Positions 1-8,657 of a stretch of 64,000 nt of DNA are shown in pieces (positions within the stretch are counted from its first letter, which is position 1; the number at the start of each line of letters is the position of its first letter). The translations under genes were made by a program, and so were the position numbers. Under the pieces are notes generated by a model that saw only the letters and a program-made list of their open reading frames with translations, did no database searches and was not told the origin of the DNA. Source of the stretch: Pleurocapsales cyanobacterium LEGE 06147 (GTDB taxonomy: Bacteria > Cyanobacteriota > Cyanobacteriia > Cyanobacteriales > Xenococcaceae); the NCBI GenBank assembly GCA_015207585.1, contig JADEWQ010000007.1, forward strand, positions 1 through 64,000, written 5' to 3'.

Positions 1-2
1 GT

Positions 3-155
3 TCTTGGTTTAACCTGACGCAAAAGATACCTCGTTTCCAAAAGCCTGTTGCTTTACCACACTTAACCCATCTTTTCGCTCTAGCTGAGGTTGTCGGCAT
101 TAACGGAACTTGGTTTTGGTCTACTACGGGTACATACATTGGCGATAAGCCCTAA
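3..155 (+). pseudogene. C-terminal fragment of an unrecognised protein
   Basis: An open frame enters from the window edge and stops at TAA 153-155, giving 50 residues with no start codon. It reads as coherent protein, with the segment ALAEVVGI near the middle. A related fragment (ARAEVVGI, same LP-x4-H spacing before it) lies at 22387-22506, so both come from one dispersed family. I do not recognise the family. The fragment is followed by an IS200/IS605-like right end (321-366), so a transposon-encoded origin is possible. It may be the tail of an intact gene beginning before the window. Confidence 0.4.
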
Positions 156-320
156 ATGTGTATACATCTCTTCGCCTCTGGCTAACACAGGGATTACAGA
201 CTAGAGAAGCATCCGTAATGTGCTTTGAACTGCCATGTTCAGTTAGCTCAGGTTACGTTTTCCGCACAGGCTAGACAACTGTTTTGTCCTGCTGGAACTA
301 ATTGGCATTTAGTTCTTTGC

Positions 321-366
321 AAGCCCCCGCTAAATTGCTCTTAGCCATTAGCGGTGGGTAGTTGAC
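321..366 (+). mobile_element. IS200/IS605-like right-end hairpin (relic)
   Basis: A stem pairs 327-333 (CCGCTAA) with 348-354 (TTAGCGG) and extends through CCC 324-326 with GGG 356-358 past one bulged base. It is followed by GTAGTTGAC. This layout (AAGCCC, hairpin, GGGTAGTTGAC) is what I know from the 3' ends of cyanobacterial IS200/IS605 tnpB elements. A similar motif lies on the minus strand at 51969-52014. No intact tnpA or tnpB frame is present upstream; bases 156-320 have stops in all frames and may be decayed tnpB. Confidence 0.4.
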
Positions 367-457
367 TTATAACTATGCCGAGTAATTAGCTATTAAACTT
401 AAAAATTAACAAAAGAAAAAGCTAGTTGCTCCAGAAATTAGAATTGAGGTTTAAAAA

Positions 458-1702
458 ATGCAAAGTCCCGATAATTATTGGTACGCTACCTTAACTTTGT
501 GCGTACCTTTTTCTGAGGAAAGCCGCGAGTCTGGTCAATATTGCCTATCACCAACGAAAACTACAGTTATTGGTCGTTCTCCAGAGTGTCAGGTTGCTTT
601 AAATCCTCATAAATACGTCACTGTATCGCGACGGCATGCAGAGATCGAGCTAGTTCCCAGCGAACCCGAAGCTTATTGGGAAATTAGAGATCTCGGAACA
701 ATTAACGGTACTTTGGTTAACGAAATACAGATTACCAACCGTCATCGTCTAGAATCAGGCGATCGCATTACTCTAGGTTTACAAGGACCGGAATTTATTT
801 TTGAATGCCAGACTTTAAATACAACGGTTGCAATAGAAATACCAAAAACAGAACAAGTTGCTTCCATTGCTAAATCTGCTGTAGAGCAATCTAGCAAAAC
901 CGTTTCAGAAACAAAGCAATCTGTTTTAGCATCTTCGGTTCAAGAAATTGAAAAACCCAAGCCTGCTAAGTCTTCGTCAGTTAACACTCAAAAAACTGGA
1001 GTAAAATCAGATCGATCGGCTATTATTTCCTCAGAATCAACATCAGCAAAAACACAAAAAAACGACCAGTCGTCAATATCTCAAAAAGCTACTAATGGTT
1101 CCGACAATAAACAAGCAAATTTAACAGCTCAAACTCCCGATCTCAAACAAACAGCAGCCAATGCTACTAAAACTGGCAAAACGATTTGGAATTTAATTGC
1201 AAGAAAGGATTTGTGCCAACTGCCAGGTCATACAGGGGGAGTCAAAACCCTAGCATTTAGTTCTGACGAACAAACTCTTGCCAGTGCAGGCGCAGATAAG
1301 ACCATTAAAATTTGGGATTTGGCTAACCAGGAAGAAAAAATTACTTTGACTGGTCATAAACTGGCGGTCAATGCTTTAGCATTTAGTTCTGACGGACAAA
1401 CTCTTGCCAGTGCAGGCGCAGATAAGACCATTAAAATTTGGGATTTGGCTAACCAGGAAGAAAAAATTACTTTGACTGGTCATAAACTAGTAGTTAACGC
1501 TCTGATATTTAGTCCGGACGGACAAACTCTTGCCAGTGCGAGTGCAGATAAAACCGTTCGGTTGTGGCTGCTGGCAACAGGAGAGGAAATATTGGCGATC
1601 GCTATTCCTGCTTGGCAAGTTGGTTCAATAGCAATTGGTTCTGACGGAAAAACGTTAGCTGGCAGTAACGAGGATGGCGCGATCCGATTGTGGCAGCTTT
1701 AA
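458..1702 (+). CDS. FHA domain protein with C-terminal WD40 repeats
   Basis: A 414-residue predicted cytoplasmic adaptor. Residues about 36-115 form an FHA phosphothreonine-binding domain: IGRS, then SRRHAEI, then a GTINGTLVN loop. Residues about 140-245 are a low-complexity Ser/Thr/Lys/Gln linker. From about residue 255 four WD40-like repeats follow (GHTGGVKTLAFS, then IKIWDL). Four blades are too few for a closed seven-blade propeller, so it may be truncated, oligomeric, or a shortened array. FHA domains read kinase output, and a Ser/Thr kinase (5333-7441) lies in the same run of + strand genes, so it is a plausible partner. It begins with ATG after an AT-rich leader. Confidence 0.88.
   Translation: MQSPDNYWYATLTLCVPFSEESRESGQYCLSPTKTTVIGRSPECQVALNPHKYVTVSRRHAEIELVPSEPEAYWEIRDLGTINGTLVNEIQITNRHRLESGDRITLGLQGPEFIFECQTLNTTVAIEIPKTEQVASIAKSAVEQSSKTVSETKQSVLASSVQEIEKPKPAKSSSVNTQKTGVKSDRSAIISSESTSAKTQKNDQSSISQKATNGSDNKQANLTAQTPDLKQTAANATKTGKTIWNLIARKDLCQLPGHTGGVKTLAFSSDEQTLASAGADKTIKIWDLANQEEKITLTGHKLAVNALAFSSDGQTLASAGADKTIKIWDLANQEEKITLTGHKLVVNALIFSPDGQTLASASADKTVRLWLLATGEEILAIAIPAWQVGSIAIGSDGKTLAGSNEDGAIRLWQL
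1251..1489 (+). repeat. Near-identical WD40 repeat units at DNA level
   Basis: Bases 1251-1363 recur at 1377-1489 with an offset of 126 bp (42 codons, one WD40 unit). I find one difference in the compared stretch, at 1269 (A versus G). A third unit from about 1500 is diverged. This implies very recent duplication or gene conversion of one blade. Confidence 0.8.
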
Positions 1703-1749
1703 CTTGAACTGCCAACAGTCTTTTCATACGTTTAGCCTATTCTACGGCT

Positions 1750-2853
1750 ATGATTAAATATCTTTTCGGTTATCAAACTTGGCGGTTAGTGCTTTGGTGT
1801 GGACTAACATTTTTATTATGGGCTAATTCAGCTCGCTCAGAAGAATTATCTAAATCCTTGCGAGTTGGAACTAAACCTTTTGCTCCTTTTGCTTTTGTCC
1901 AAAATGGTCAGTATATTGGCTTTAGCATTGATTTGTGGCGTGCTATTGCCGAGGAATTAGACATTAAATACGAACTTTATGGGGAGAAAAGTGTCAGCGA
2001 TTTACTTGATTCGGTAAGTTCTGGCAATACCGATGTAGCGATCGCCGGCATTACCATTACTGCTAAGCGGGAAAAAGCAGTGGACTTCTCTCATTCTTTT
2101 TTTGAATCAGGACTGCAAATTTTGGTTCCTCTTCACTCTTCTTCTCCAGTACCTACTTTTTTGTGGCTCGTCTTTTCTCCTATTCTTTTAGAAACGATAG
2201 GTATACTGTCGCTAGTCATTGTTTTGTCTGCTCATCTATTGTGGTTTTTTGAACGAAAAAATAATTCAGAAATGTTTCCTAAAAATTATTTTTCTGGAAT
2301 TTGAGAAGCTTGTTGGTGGTCAGTGGTTACTGTTGTCACAGTAGGCTATGGAGATAAAACACCAAAAGGAATAGCGGGACGTTTAATTGCCACAATCTGG
2401 ATGTTTACTGGTGTCTTGCTGGTCTCTTATTTCACTGCTTCAGTTAGTTCGGCTCTTACTGTTCGGCGTTTAGAAGATGTAATTGACAGTCCCGAAAGCT
2501 TAAATGGAAAAAAAGTAGCTACAGTAAAAGGTAGTACAGCCGCAGAATATTTAACTAATCGTCCTATTAAGGTTATCGAGTTCGATGCCATTCAAGATGC
2601 TTTTAACTCTTTAGAAGAAGATCGGGTAGAGGCAGTTGTTTATGACTCTCCTATACTAAAATATTATGCTTCTAATGAAGGTGCCGACAGAGTAAAAGTA
2701 GTAGGACCAGTATTTGCCAAACAAAGTTATGGAATTGCACTCAAGCAGGAAAGTCCCTATCGAGAGCTAATTAATCAAGCTCTACTCAGCCTTCAAGAAA
2801 AAGGTACTTATGCCGAACTTTATCAGAAATGGTTTGGTCAAATTTATGAGTAA
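1750..2853 (+). pseudogene. GluR0-type glutamate-receptor K+ channel, interrupted by one TGA
   Basis: Two frames, 1750-2304 and 2305-2853, are in the same phase and separated only by TGA at 2302-2304. Read through, they give a 367-residue prokaryotic ionotropic glutamate receptor: signal peptide (1-30), first half of a periplasmic amino-acid-binding fold, membrane helix M1 (about 140-165), pore loop with TVGYGD filter (2338-2355), M2, then the second ligand-binding half ending KWFG. The stop falls between M1 and the pore helix, just before EACWW, where Trp or Leu would fit and be one base away (TGG or TTA). The downstream half has only a weak GTG at 2323 and would lack half the ligand site. 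This is a single nonsense mutation, a sequencing error, or readthrough. Confidence 0.85.
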
Positions 2854-2900
2854 TTTTCTAACTTTTGAGAGCAATTTTTAATAGTTCTGAGAGGTTATAA

Positions 2901-5051
2901 ATGGCACCAAAAGCGGACAAGCTGAAACAAACTCTCGAAAATGTTCAGCTTTTTTTTAAAAAAAACGAATATGAAAATTTTGAAAGTATAGCCAAAGAAT
3001 TAGAGAAACTACAAACTCGATTGGAACAAAAAAAGCTAACTATTCAAATAGTCAGTCAAAGTCCAATTTTAGCTCAAGCATTATTTGATTTTATCAAAAC
3101 TAACAAGACTCTACTAGAGTTTTCTCAACTCAAATTTAATACTCTTCCTAAAACTCCTGAAAAAATTAAACCACAACAGTTTCCTAGTCTTAAACTGAGG
3201 CGATCGCGAGAAAATATAACTGATATATATCAATACTATGAACTTTCAGAAAAAGAGCAGTTAATTGGCAGAGATCCAAAAAGTTTTATACCTATAAATT
3301 CCAAACATTATCGAGGGGTTTCCTGGAATCATGCGATTATTAAAGCTGTTTTAGGTGAAGGCAATCTAGTTCAATGGGAAATATGGGATCTTAAGAGTAC
3401 TAATGGTACTTTTATTAATGGAAAGCGAATAAAAAAGTGTCAAAGACTGCAACTAAAAGACAAAATTACTTTAGGTTCTTCCAAACCCAGTCGCGCTATT
3501 GCAGAACTGATCTTTGACTTTCATAACGATCCTTCAGAACCGAACAGCGATTACTGGGAAATTATTGATTGCGATCTGCTCTTATTGGCGATCGATACTC
3601 GACAGAATCTTTCTACACAAGAACAAGAGTTTATTAAAAATATTGATAGTACTTCCATCTCTAGACAATTTTTGGTTGCCGATCTTCCAGATCCTCAAAC
3701 AGAGGAAATAAATGTAAAAAATGCAGAAGCTAATTTAGCTCAATTAGAAAACTGGCTGAAAAATGAAGCTACAAATTCTAGTTTTGAATTAGTTCCTTTA
3801 TTTCTTAAACCTTATTACGATCGAAACCAGAATAAAGAAATCGAATCTTGCTTTCAAAAAAAACAAGAGCATTTTTTTAAGTCTTTAGATAATTTAATTA
3901 AAGGTCAGCCAGAAAATTTATTAGCTAATCGCCTTACTGTTAAGCTTATCCAAATTTTAGAACCTGTAGAACCTATTTTAGAGCGTCACCAAAAAGCACT
4001 TTCAGAAAAAATCGATCGAGAAAAACAAAAATTAGAAGAACTAACCAATATTGAATTAAAAGGAGCTGTCAAACAAGCTATTAATCAAATTAATGAAGAT
4101 AAGGATAAGTTTTTTAAGCAGGTTAAACTAGAGCTAGCTCAAGCAAAAGGCGGTTTGTTAGATAATTATAGTAAGTATAGTATTATTTATAAAATACAAG
4201 AATTAGTCGAAAGTTTGAAACTCAAAATTTTAATCAAAAATGGACAAAAATATATTCGTTTGAGCGATGAAGCGAATATTGAATCTCAAGATATTAATAA
4301 GATTTTAATTGTTTTTTGTACTTCTTATTTAAAAGAATGGATAAAAGAAGAATGGAAAAAAATCTGTGAGGTTTATAATAATGGTGGATTAAATGCTTTG
4401 CTACAGAGGGCTTACGCAGCGGTCGATCTTATTCCTTCTCTACTACAAGAATCACCTTTTGCCAGTCCTCAATCTATAAATATGCATAATATTTTTTTAA
4501 TTTCATTTGCTGGAATTAGCTGCGAACTACCCCACAAACAAATATCGTTGGGAAGTTACATAATGAAGCAACTAAGAAGCCAAATGATGCAAATTATGAT
4601 GATGCTGACCCTTGGGCTTTCTCTTATTGGTGTTTCAGCTAATAAAAATCAGCTTATGAAAGATCTTTCTAGTATTTTTAATCAACAACCTTGGATATTT
4701 GGATTGGTAGTTTCTGTAGTTACCGTGTTGCTAGTTAATAGTTACAGAAAAGAGAACGACAATAAAATTGAAGAAGTAGAACAAAAATTAAAAAAAGATG
4801 TAGCAAATTATTATCAGTCTTTTACGAAAAATTTGCTTGAAAAGATAATTCAAGATTTAAATTTAGCTTTAGAAGTAGAAGATAATAAAATCAATAATTC
4901 TCTAAAGCTGGTAAGCGATATGTATAATAATTATATTTTAGAATTAGAAAAGCAACAAACAGAAATCAAGAAGAATCTTGAAGAATATAAAAATCAACAA
5001 AGAAATTTAGAAAAAGATCTGTCTGAGTTCAACAAACTTAAACGTTTATAA
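2901..5051 (+). CDS. FHA protein with degenerate dynamin-like domain and two membrane helices
   Basis: A 716-residue protein. After a short helical start, residues about 120-200 form an FHA domain (LIGRD, GVSWNHAII, STNGTFINGKRI). Flanking segments resemble a dynamin-like GTPase: IQIVSQSP sits where a P-loop would be but lacks GxxxxGK[ST], and DCDLLLLAID resembles the strand before switch II. Residues 340-540 are helical. Two hydrophobic helices (about 560-580 and 596-616) form a hairpin, and the last 90 residues are charged coiled coil. This suggests an FHA-guided membrane-associated pseudo-GTPase, which is inference. Codon use is very AT-rich, like the neighbouring kinase and unlike chlP. 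It lies 47 bp after the broken channel gene. Confidence 0.65.
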   Translation: MAPKADKLKQTLENVQLFFKKNEYENFESIAKELEKLQTRLEQKKLTIQIVSQSPILAQALFDFIKTNKTLLEFSQLKFNTLPKTPEKIKPQQFPSLKLRRSRENITDIYQYYELSEKEQLIGRDPKSFIPINSKHYRGVSWNHAIIKAVLGEGNLVQWEIWDLKSTNGTFINGKRIKKCQRLQLKDKITLGSSKPSRAIAELIFDFHNDPSEPNSDYWEIIDCDLLLLAIDTRQNLSTQEQEFIKNIDSTSISRQFLVADLPDPQTEEINVKNAEANLAQLENWLKNEATNSSFELVPLFLKPYYDRNQNKEIESCFQKKQEHFFKSLDNLIKGQPENLLANRLTVKLIQILEPVEPILERHQKALSEKIDREKQKLEELTNIELKGAVKQAINQINEDKDKFFKQVKLELAQAKGGLLDNYSKYSIIYKIQELVESLKLKILIKNGQKYIRLSDEANIESQDINKILIVFCTSYLKEWIKEEWKKICEVYNNGGLNALLQRAYAAVDLIPSLLQESPFASPQSINMHNIFLISFAGISCELPHKQISLGSYIMKQLRSQMMQIMMMLTLGLSLIGVSANKNQLMKDLSSIFNQQPWIFGLVVSVVTVLLVNSYRKENDNKIEEVEQKLKKDVANYYQSFTKNLLEKIIQDLNLALEVEDNKINNSLKLVSDMYNNYILELEKQQTEIKKNLEEYKNQQRNLEKDLSEFNKLKRL

Positions 5052-5332
5052 TAACTTTAAAAACTGAAACATAAATGAATTTATAAAAACTCGCTTAAAA
5101 TTGTACTCTTACAATTTTATATATGCATTTTTGTAGATTTTGCTTTAGTTTTACTCAAAAGTTATTTGATTATGTATGTATATATATAGAACTTGAAATA
5201 AAATTTTTGAAAAAAATAAGCTGATTTTTGAATTAACTTTTATTGTTAATTGTTGTTTTATTATACATTTAGTAAATTTTATGGCAAAATTTCTTTATTC
5301 TAAAAATAACAACTTAAGTTTAAAGTGTAATT

Positions 5333-7441
5333 ATGCAAGGACAACTATTACGTTCTCGCTATCGCATTCTCCAATATTTAGCAAAAGGAGGATTCGGTAA
5401 AACCTACCTTGCAGAGGATATACTACTTCCAGGAGATAATAGATGTGTTGTCAAACAACTATATCCGGCTGTTGATAGTCCTAAGATTTTAGAGATAGCA
5501 AGACGTTTATTTAAAAAAGAAGCCGAAGCATTGAGAAAATTAGGAAATTACGACCAGATTCCTCAACTTCTCGCTTATTTTGAAGAAAAACAGAAATTTT
5601 ATCTAGTACAGCAATATATTGACGGTCATACTCTCAAGAAAGAACTAGTTCCAGGTCAAACTTGGACTGAAGCAAAAGTCATCGAATTTTGTCAAGATTG
5701 TTTGCAAATTTTAGATTTTATTCACACTCAAGGGATAATTCATCGTGATGTCAAGCCAGATAACCTTATTCGTCGTCGGCAAGATAACAAGCTAGTGTTA
5801 GTAGATTTTGGCACGGTTAAAGAGGTTATTTCAGCTCAAACTCAAATGATTCCTTCTACAGTAGCGGTGGGAACGAAAGGCTATATGCCCACGGAACAAG
5901 CAATGGGCAAACCGCGTATCAATAGCGATATTTATGCTTTGGGCATTATTTGCATTCAAGCTTTAACGGGAGTTCACCCCATAAAATTTCAAGAGGATGA
6001 AAACGGCGATATTCTCTGGCAATCTCAAGCAAATGTTAGCCCTCAACTAGCTGCGATTTTATCGAAGATGGTACGCTATCATTTCAAAGATCGCTATCAG
6101 TCAGCCACAGAAGTTTTAAGAGAACTTAATTGTCTCGGCAGTAATCCTTCTGTTGTTCCAATTAGCCGAGGAGTTACCCAAACAGTTCAATATACTCCTA
6201 CAACCCAGCTCAATTCTTCTGAGTTTAAACATTCTGCTTTTGCTTCAACTAGGAACCAATCTAAGCCAGCTAACCTTTCCAGTATTAATAATTCATCTAA
6301 CGCTCAATCATCTCCACCTCTTCCTAACACCACGGCACAATCTTTAACAAGTAAAACTTCAAGTTCTTTAGAAGATTCCCAAGCTTTGGAGAAAACTTCC
6401 AGGAATGTCCCCTTGACTGATACTCAGTCAAAATCTGTTAGTCAACAAAATTCTACTCCACCTTCAAAAAGCGATCGCTCTCAGTCTTCAAAAAACTCTC
6501 AAATTAATTTTTTTTCCAAGTTATCTAACTTTATTAAATCTTCTACAGTAGCTACTGTAGGAGTAGCAGTCATTATCGGAGCAATGGCAACAGGAGGAAT
6601 GTATCTGTTTAAACAACAGACAGAAAAAGAAGTTGAAAAAATACTTAGTGAACTCAATAATTTATACGCAAAACAAAAATACCAAGAGTGTTACGACCAA
6701 GCGGAAAATAAAAAAACTCAAGAAGCAGGAGTTTCTGACCAAATAATACAAGAATGGATTAATAAATGTGGTCTGGGTGTCGCTCAAAGAAAAGCTGAGA
6801 TTTATGACTATGCCTTAGCGATCGAAATAGCTAAGAAACTAAATAATGTTACTAATTCCCAGGAAATTAAGCAGCATATTGATGATTGGTCTAACAAAAT
6901 TTTGGAAATAGCGACTGCAACTTATGAGGAAAAGGGCAATTTGGAAGAGGCAGTGCAGATGATCTTAACCACAATTCCAGAAGATAGTGCAGTCAGAAAA
7001 AAAGCATTAGACCTCAAACAAACATGGGAAATAGAAAATGAAACTAACAAAAAGCTAATTTCTACTGCTAACAAAGCACTGGAAGAAAAAAGATGGCAAG
7101 AAGCCAAAAGTGAAGCAGAAAAAGTAAGTGGTTCTGATTATTGGAAGCAGCAAGCAAAAGCAGTTATTGACGAGGCAGAAAAAGCTATTGAGTCTAGTAT
7201 TTTACCTAAGTCACAGCCAACTACTCCTATTCCTAATTCCTCCAACCAAAACAGAGCCTCTACTTCTCATCAAAACTCCAATCAAACAAATTCTAGTAGA
7301 GTAGTTACTCCTATTCCTAAGCAGCCTGACATCACCCCATCTGAGCAGCTCAAACCACAATCCGGTATTATGCCACTGGATAAATTTGTAGACCCCTCAC
7401 CAAATAATACGCCTGGAGAAGACTCAGATTGGGCACTTTAA
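5333..7441 (+). CDS. Transmembrane Ser/Thr protein kinase
   Basis: A 702-residue eukaryotic-type kinase of the common cyanobacterial kind. The N-terminal catalytic domain (about 9-270) has glycine loop GGFGKTY, Lys41 in VVKQLYP, HRDVKPDN (His137) and DFG (158-160) with an intact activation segment ending PTEQA. A Ser/Thr/Gln-rich linker follows, then one membrane helix (about 403-424). The outer part (430-620) is made of helical TPR-like units (YAKQKYQECYDQAE), then a Pro/Ser/Asn-rich tail. It should phosphorylate FHA-read targets, and two FHA proteins lie just upstream. The 281-bp leader (5052-5332) is about 80% AT with no gene; no clear ribosome site precedes the ATG. Confidence 0.93.
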   Translation: MQGQLLRSRYRILQYLAKGGFGKTYLAEDILLPGDNRCVVKQLYPAVDSPKILEIARRLFKKEAEALRKLGNYDQIPQLLAYFEEKQKFYLVQQYIDGHTLKKELVPGQTWTEAKVIEFCQDCLQILDFIHTQGIIHRDVKPDNLIRRRQDNKLVLVDFGTVKEVISAQTQMIPSTVAVGTKGYMPTEQAMGKPRINSDIYALGIICIQALTGVHPIKFQEDENGDILWQSQANVSPQLAAILSKMVRYHFKDRYQSATEVLRELNCLGSNPSVVPISRGVTQTVQYTPTTQLNSSEFKHSAFASTRNQSKPANLSSINNSSNAQSSPPLPNTTAQSLTSKTSSSLEDSQALEKTSRNVPLTDTQSKSVSQQNSTPPSKSDRSQSSKNSQINFFSKLSNFIKSSTVATVGVAVIIGAMATGGMYLFKQQTEKEVEKILSELNNLYAKQKYQECYDQAENKKTQEAGVSDQIIQEWINKCGLGVAQRKAEIYDYALAIEIAKKLNNVTNSQEIKQHIDDWSNKILEIATATYEEKGNLEEAVQMILTTIPEDSAVRKKALDLKQTWEIENETNKKLISTANKALEEKRWQEAKSEAEKVSGSDYWKQQAKAVIDEAEKAIESSILPKSQPTTPIPNSSNQNRASTSHQNSNQTNSSRVVTPIPKQPDITPSEQLKPQSGIMPLDKFVDPSPNNTPGEDSDWAL

Positions 7442-7510
7442 GTCTTTAAGTAGAGTGTATGAAGGTTGTTCATTGGCTCATAGGAGCGATCGCTATTGTT
7501 GAAAGAAAAC

Positions 7511-8455
7511 TTAACGTCTATCTTCGATTACATAAACATCAGGACGACTATAACCCGTTTGATTGGGTTTGTGCACCGAGACGGAAAGGAATTGAATGCG
7601 AAACTTTCGTGCTATCATTCGGCGGTAAGCATCGACGCAAGCTGTATCTACGCCAGCCACAAGAGAAGACATTCCCAGGATTATGGTCAAGGTTTCGCAC
7701 TCATCGATTAACTGCTCAAATGCTTCGGCTGATTTGGCTGCTCCCAACTTAACATAACAGTTTCCCTTGGCTGCTTCTGACCCTGCCCCATAGTGACAAA
7801 TGGCAAACCCGATTAATCCTGTATCATCCCAGACAAATAAAGTATCTCCAAGGGAGCGTTGTTGTACGAGGAGAATTTCTCTCCGCCAATCCAATCCCTC
7901 ATAAATCTTGTCTGTTAACTGATAGGAAGCATTTAAACTCACTGCTTGTTGCTCGGGGGAGAGTTGAGAATACCGCTTGGCTTTTAGGGTTTGTGATTGA
8001 GTACTGGAGATAGCTTTACTACATAAAGCAATTAAAAATCGGGGGTATGCACCAAATTTTCCGTAAAGGTAGATATGTTTGGGGCTGTTAGCATGGGTAC
8101 AGAAGACAATCTGTTGACTTCCCCATTCATCGAACTTTTTCCATGAGGCACTCATCAATTGAGAACCAATACCCCGATCCCAATAATCAGGGTGGGTAAC
8201 AATGGGACCAAACCCCGCACAACTACCCTAATTAGCTACCATACAGTAACCAACGAGTTTTCCGTCTGCTTTGGCAGCAAAGGCGGATAAGGGATCTCGA
8301 TACCAACGAGACGTATATTCTGCTCCATTACCAAAGTCCATCGGCTCCAAAAGTCCCAAAAAAGTGCCGAAGGAAAGTCGCAAGAGTTTTTCTGCTTCTA
8401 GTAGCTCGCTTTCTTGCAGTAAACTAATTTCCACAGAATTCATGATTTTCCTCAA
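7511..8455 (-). pseudogene. GNAT N-acetyltransferase, interrupted by one TAG
   Basis: The minus-strand frame from ATG 8455 to stop 7511 is open except for TAG at 8230-8228. Read through, it gives 314 residues: an N-terminal GNAT domain with acetyl-CoA motif DRGIGSQL, then ANSPKH and a C-terminal second domain ending YVIEDRR. The stop lies in GYCMVAN-stop-GSCAGFG. Relatives I recall have an NWG motif here, so a Trp TGG changed to TAG fits. Both halves otherwise look under protein constraint, so the lesion is recent, or an error. The upstream product (75 residues) lacks the acetyl-CoA site. It is convergent with the kinase gene, 69 bp away. Confidence 0.82.
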
Positions 8456-8657
8456 TTTTCTGGCTTTTTAGCGAATTTTAAAATAGAGAGACTCTTAAAG
8501 ATAACTCTGAAAGCTATTTGAGATTTTGAATTTTTGTAACAAAAGTTGTTAAGCTCTATTTCAACTTTTGCTTAACTTACCCGATCGCGGTTTTAGGAGG
8601 CAAGAGTCCATGGTAGGATGCGATTCGTAGCATCAGAAGAGATTGAGGAGAAGAACC

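Noticed and set aside
4395-4425. GC-richer patch in the FHA/dynamin-like gene (AGGGCTTACGCAGCGG)
   Set aside because: Could be another inserted repeat, but without palindromic arms or a second copy in the window I cannot support it.
7459-7752. 97-residue + strand frame
   Set aside because: Antisense to the C-terminal half of the GNAT pseudogene; Arg-rich with no family features.
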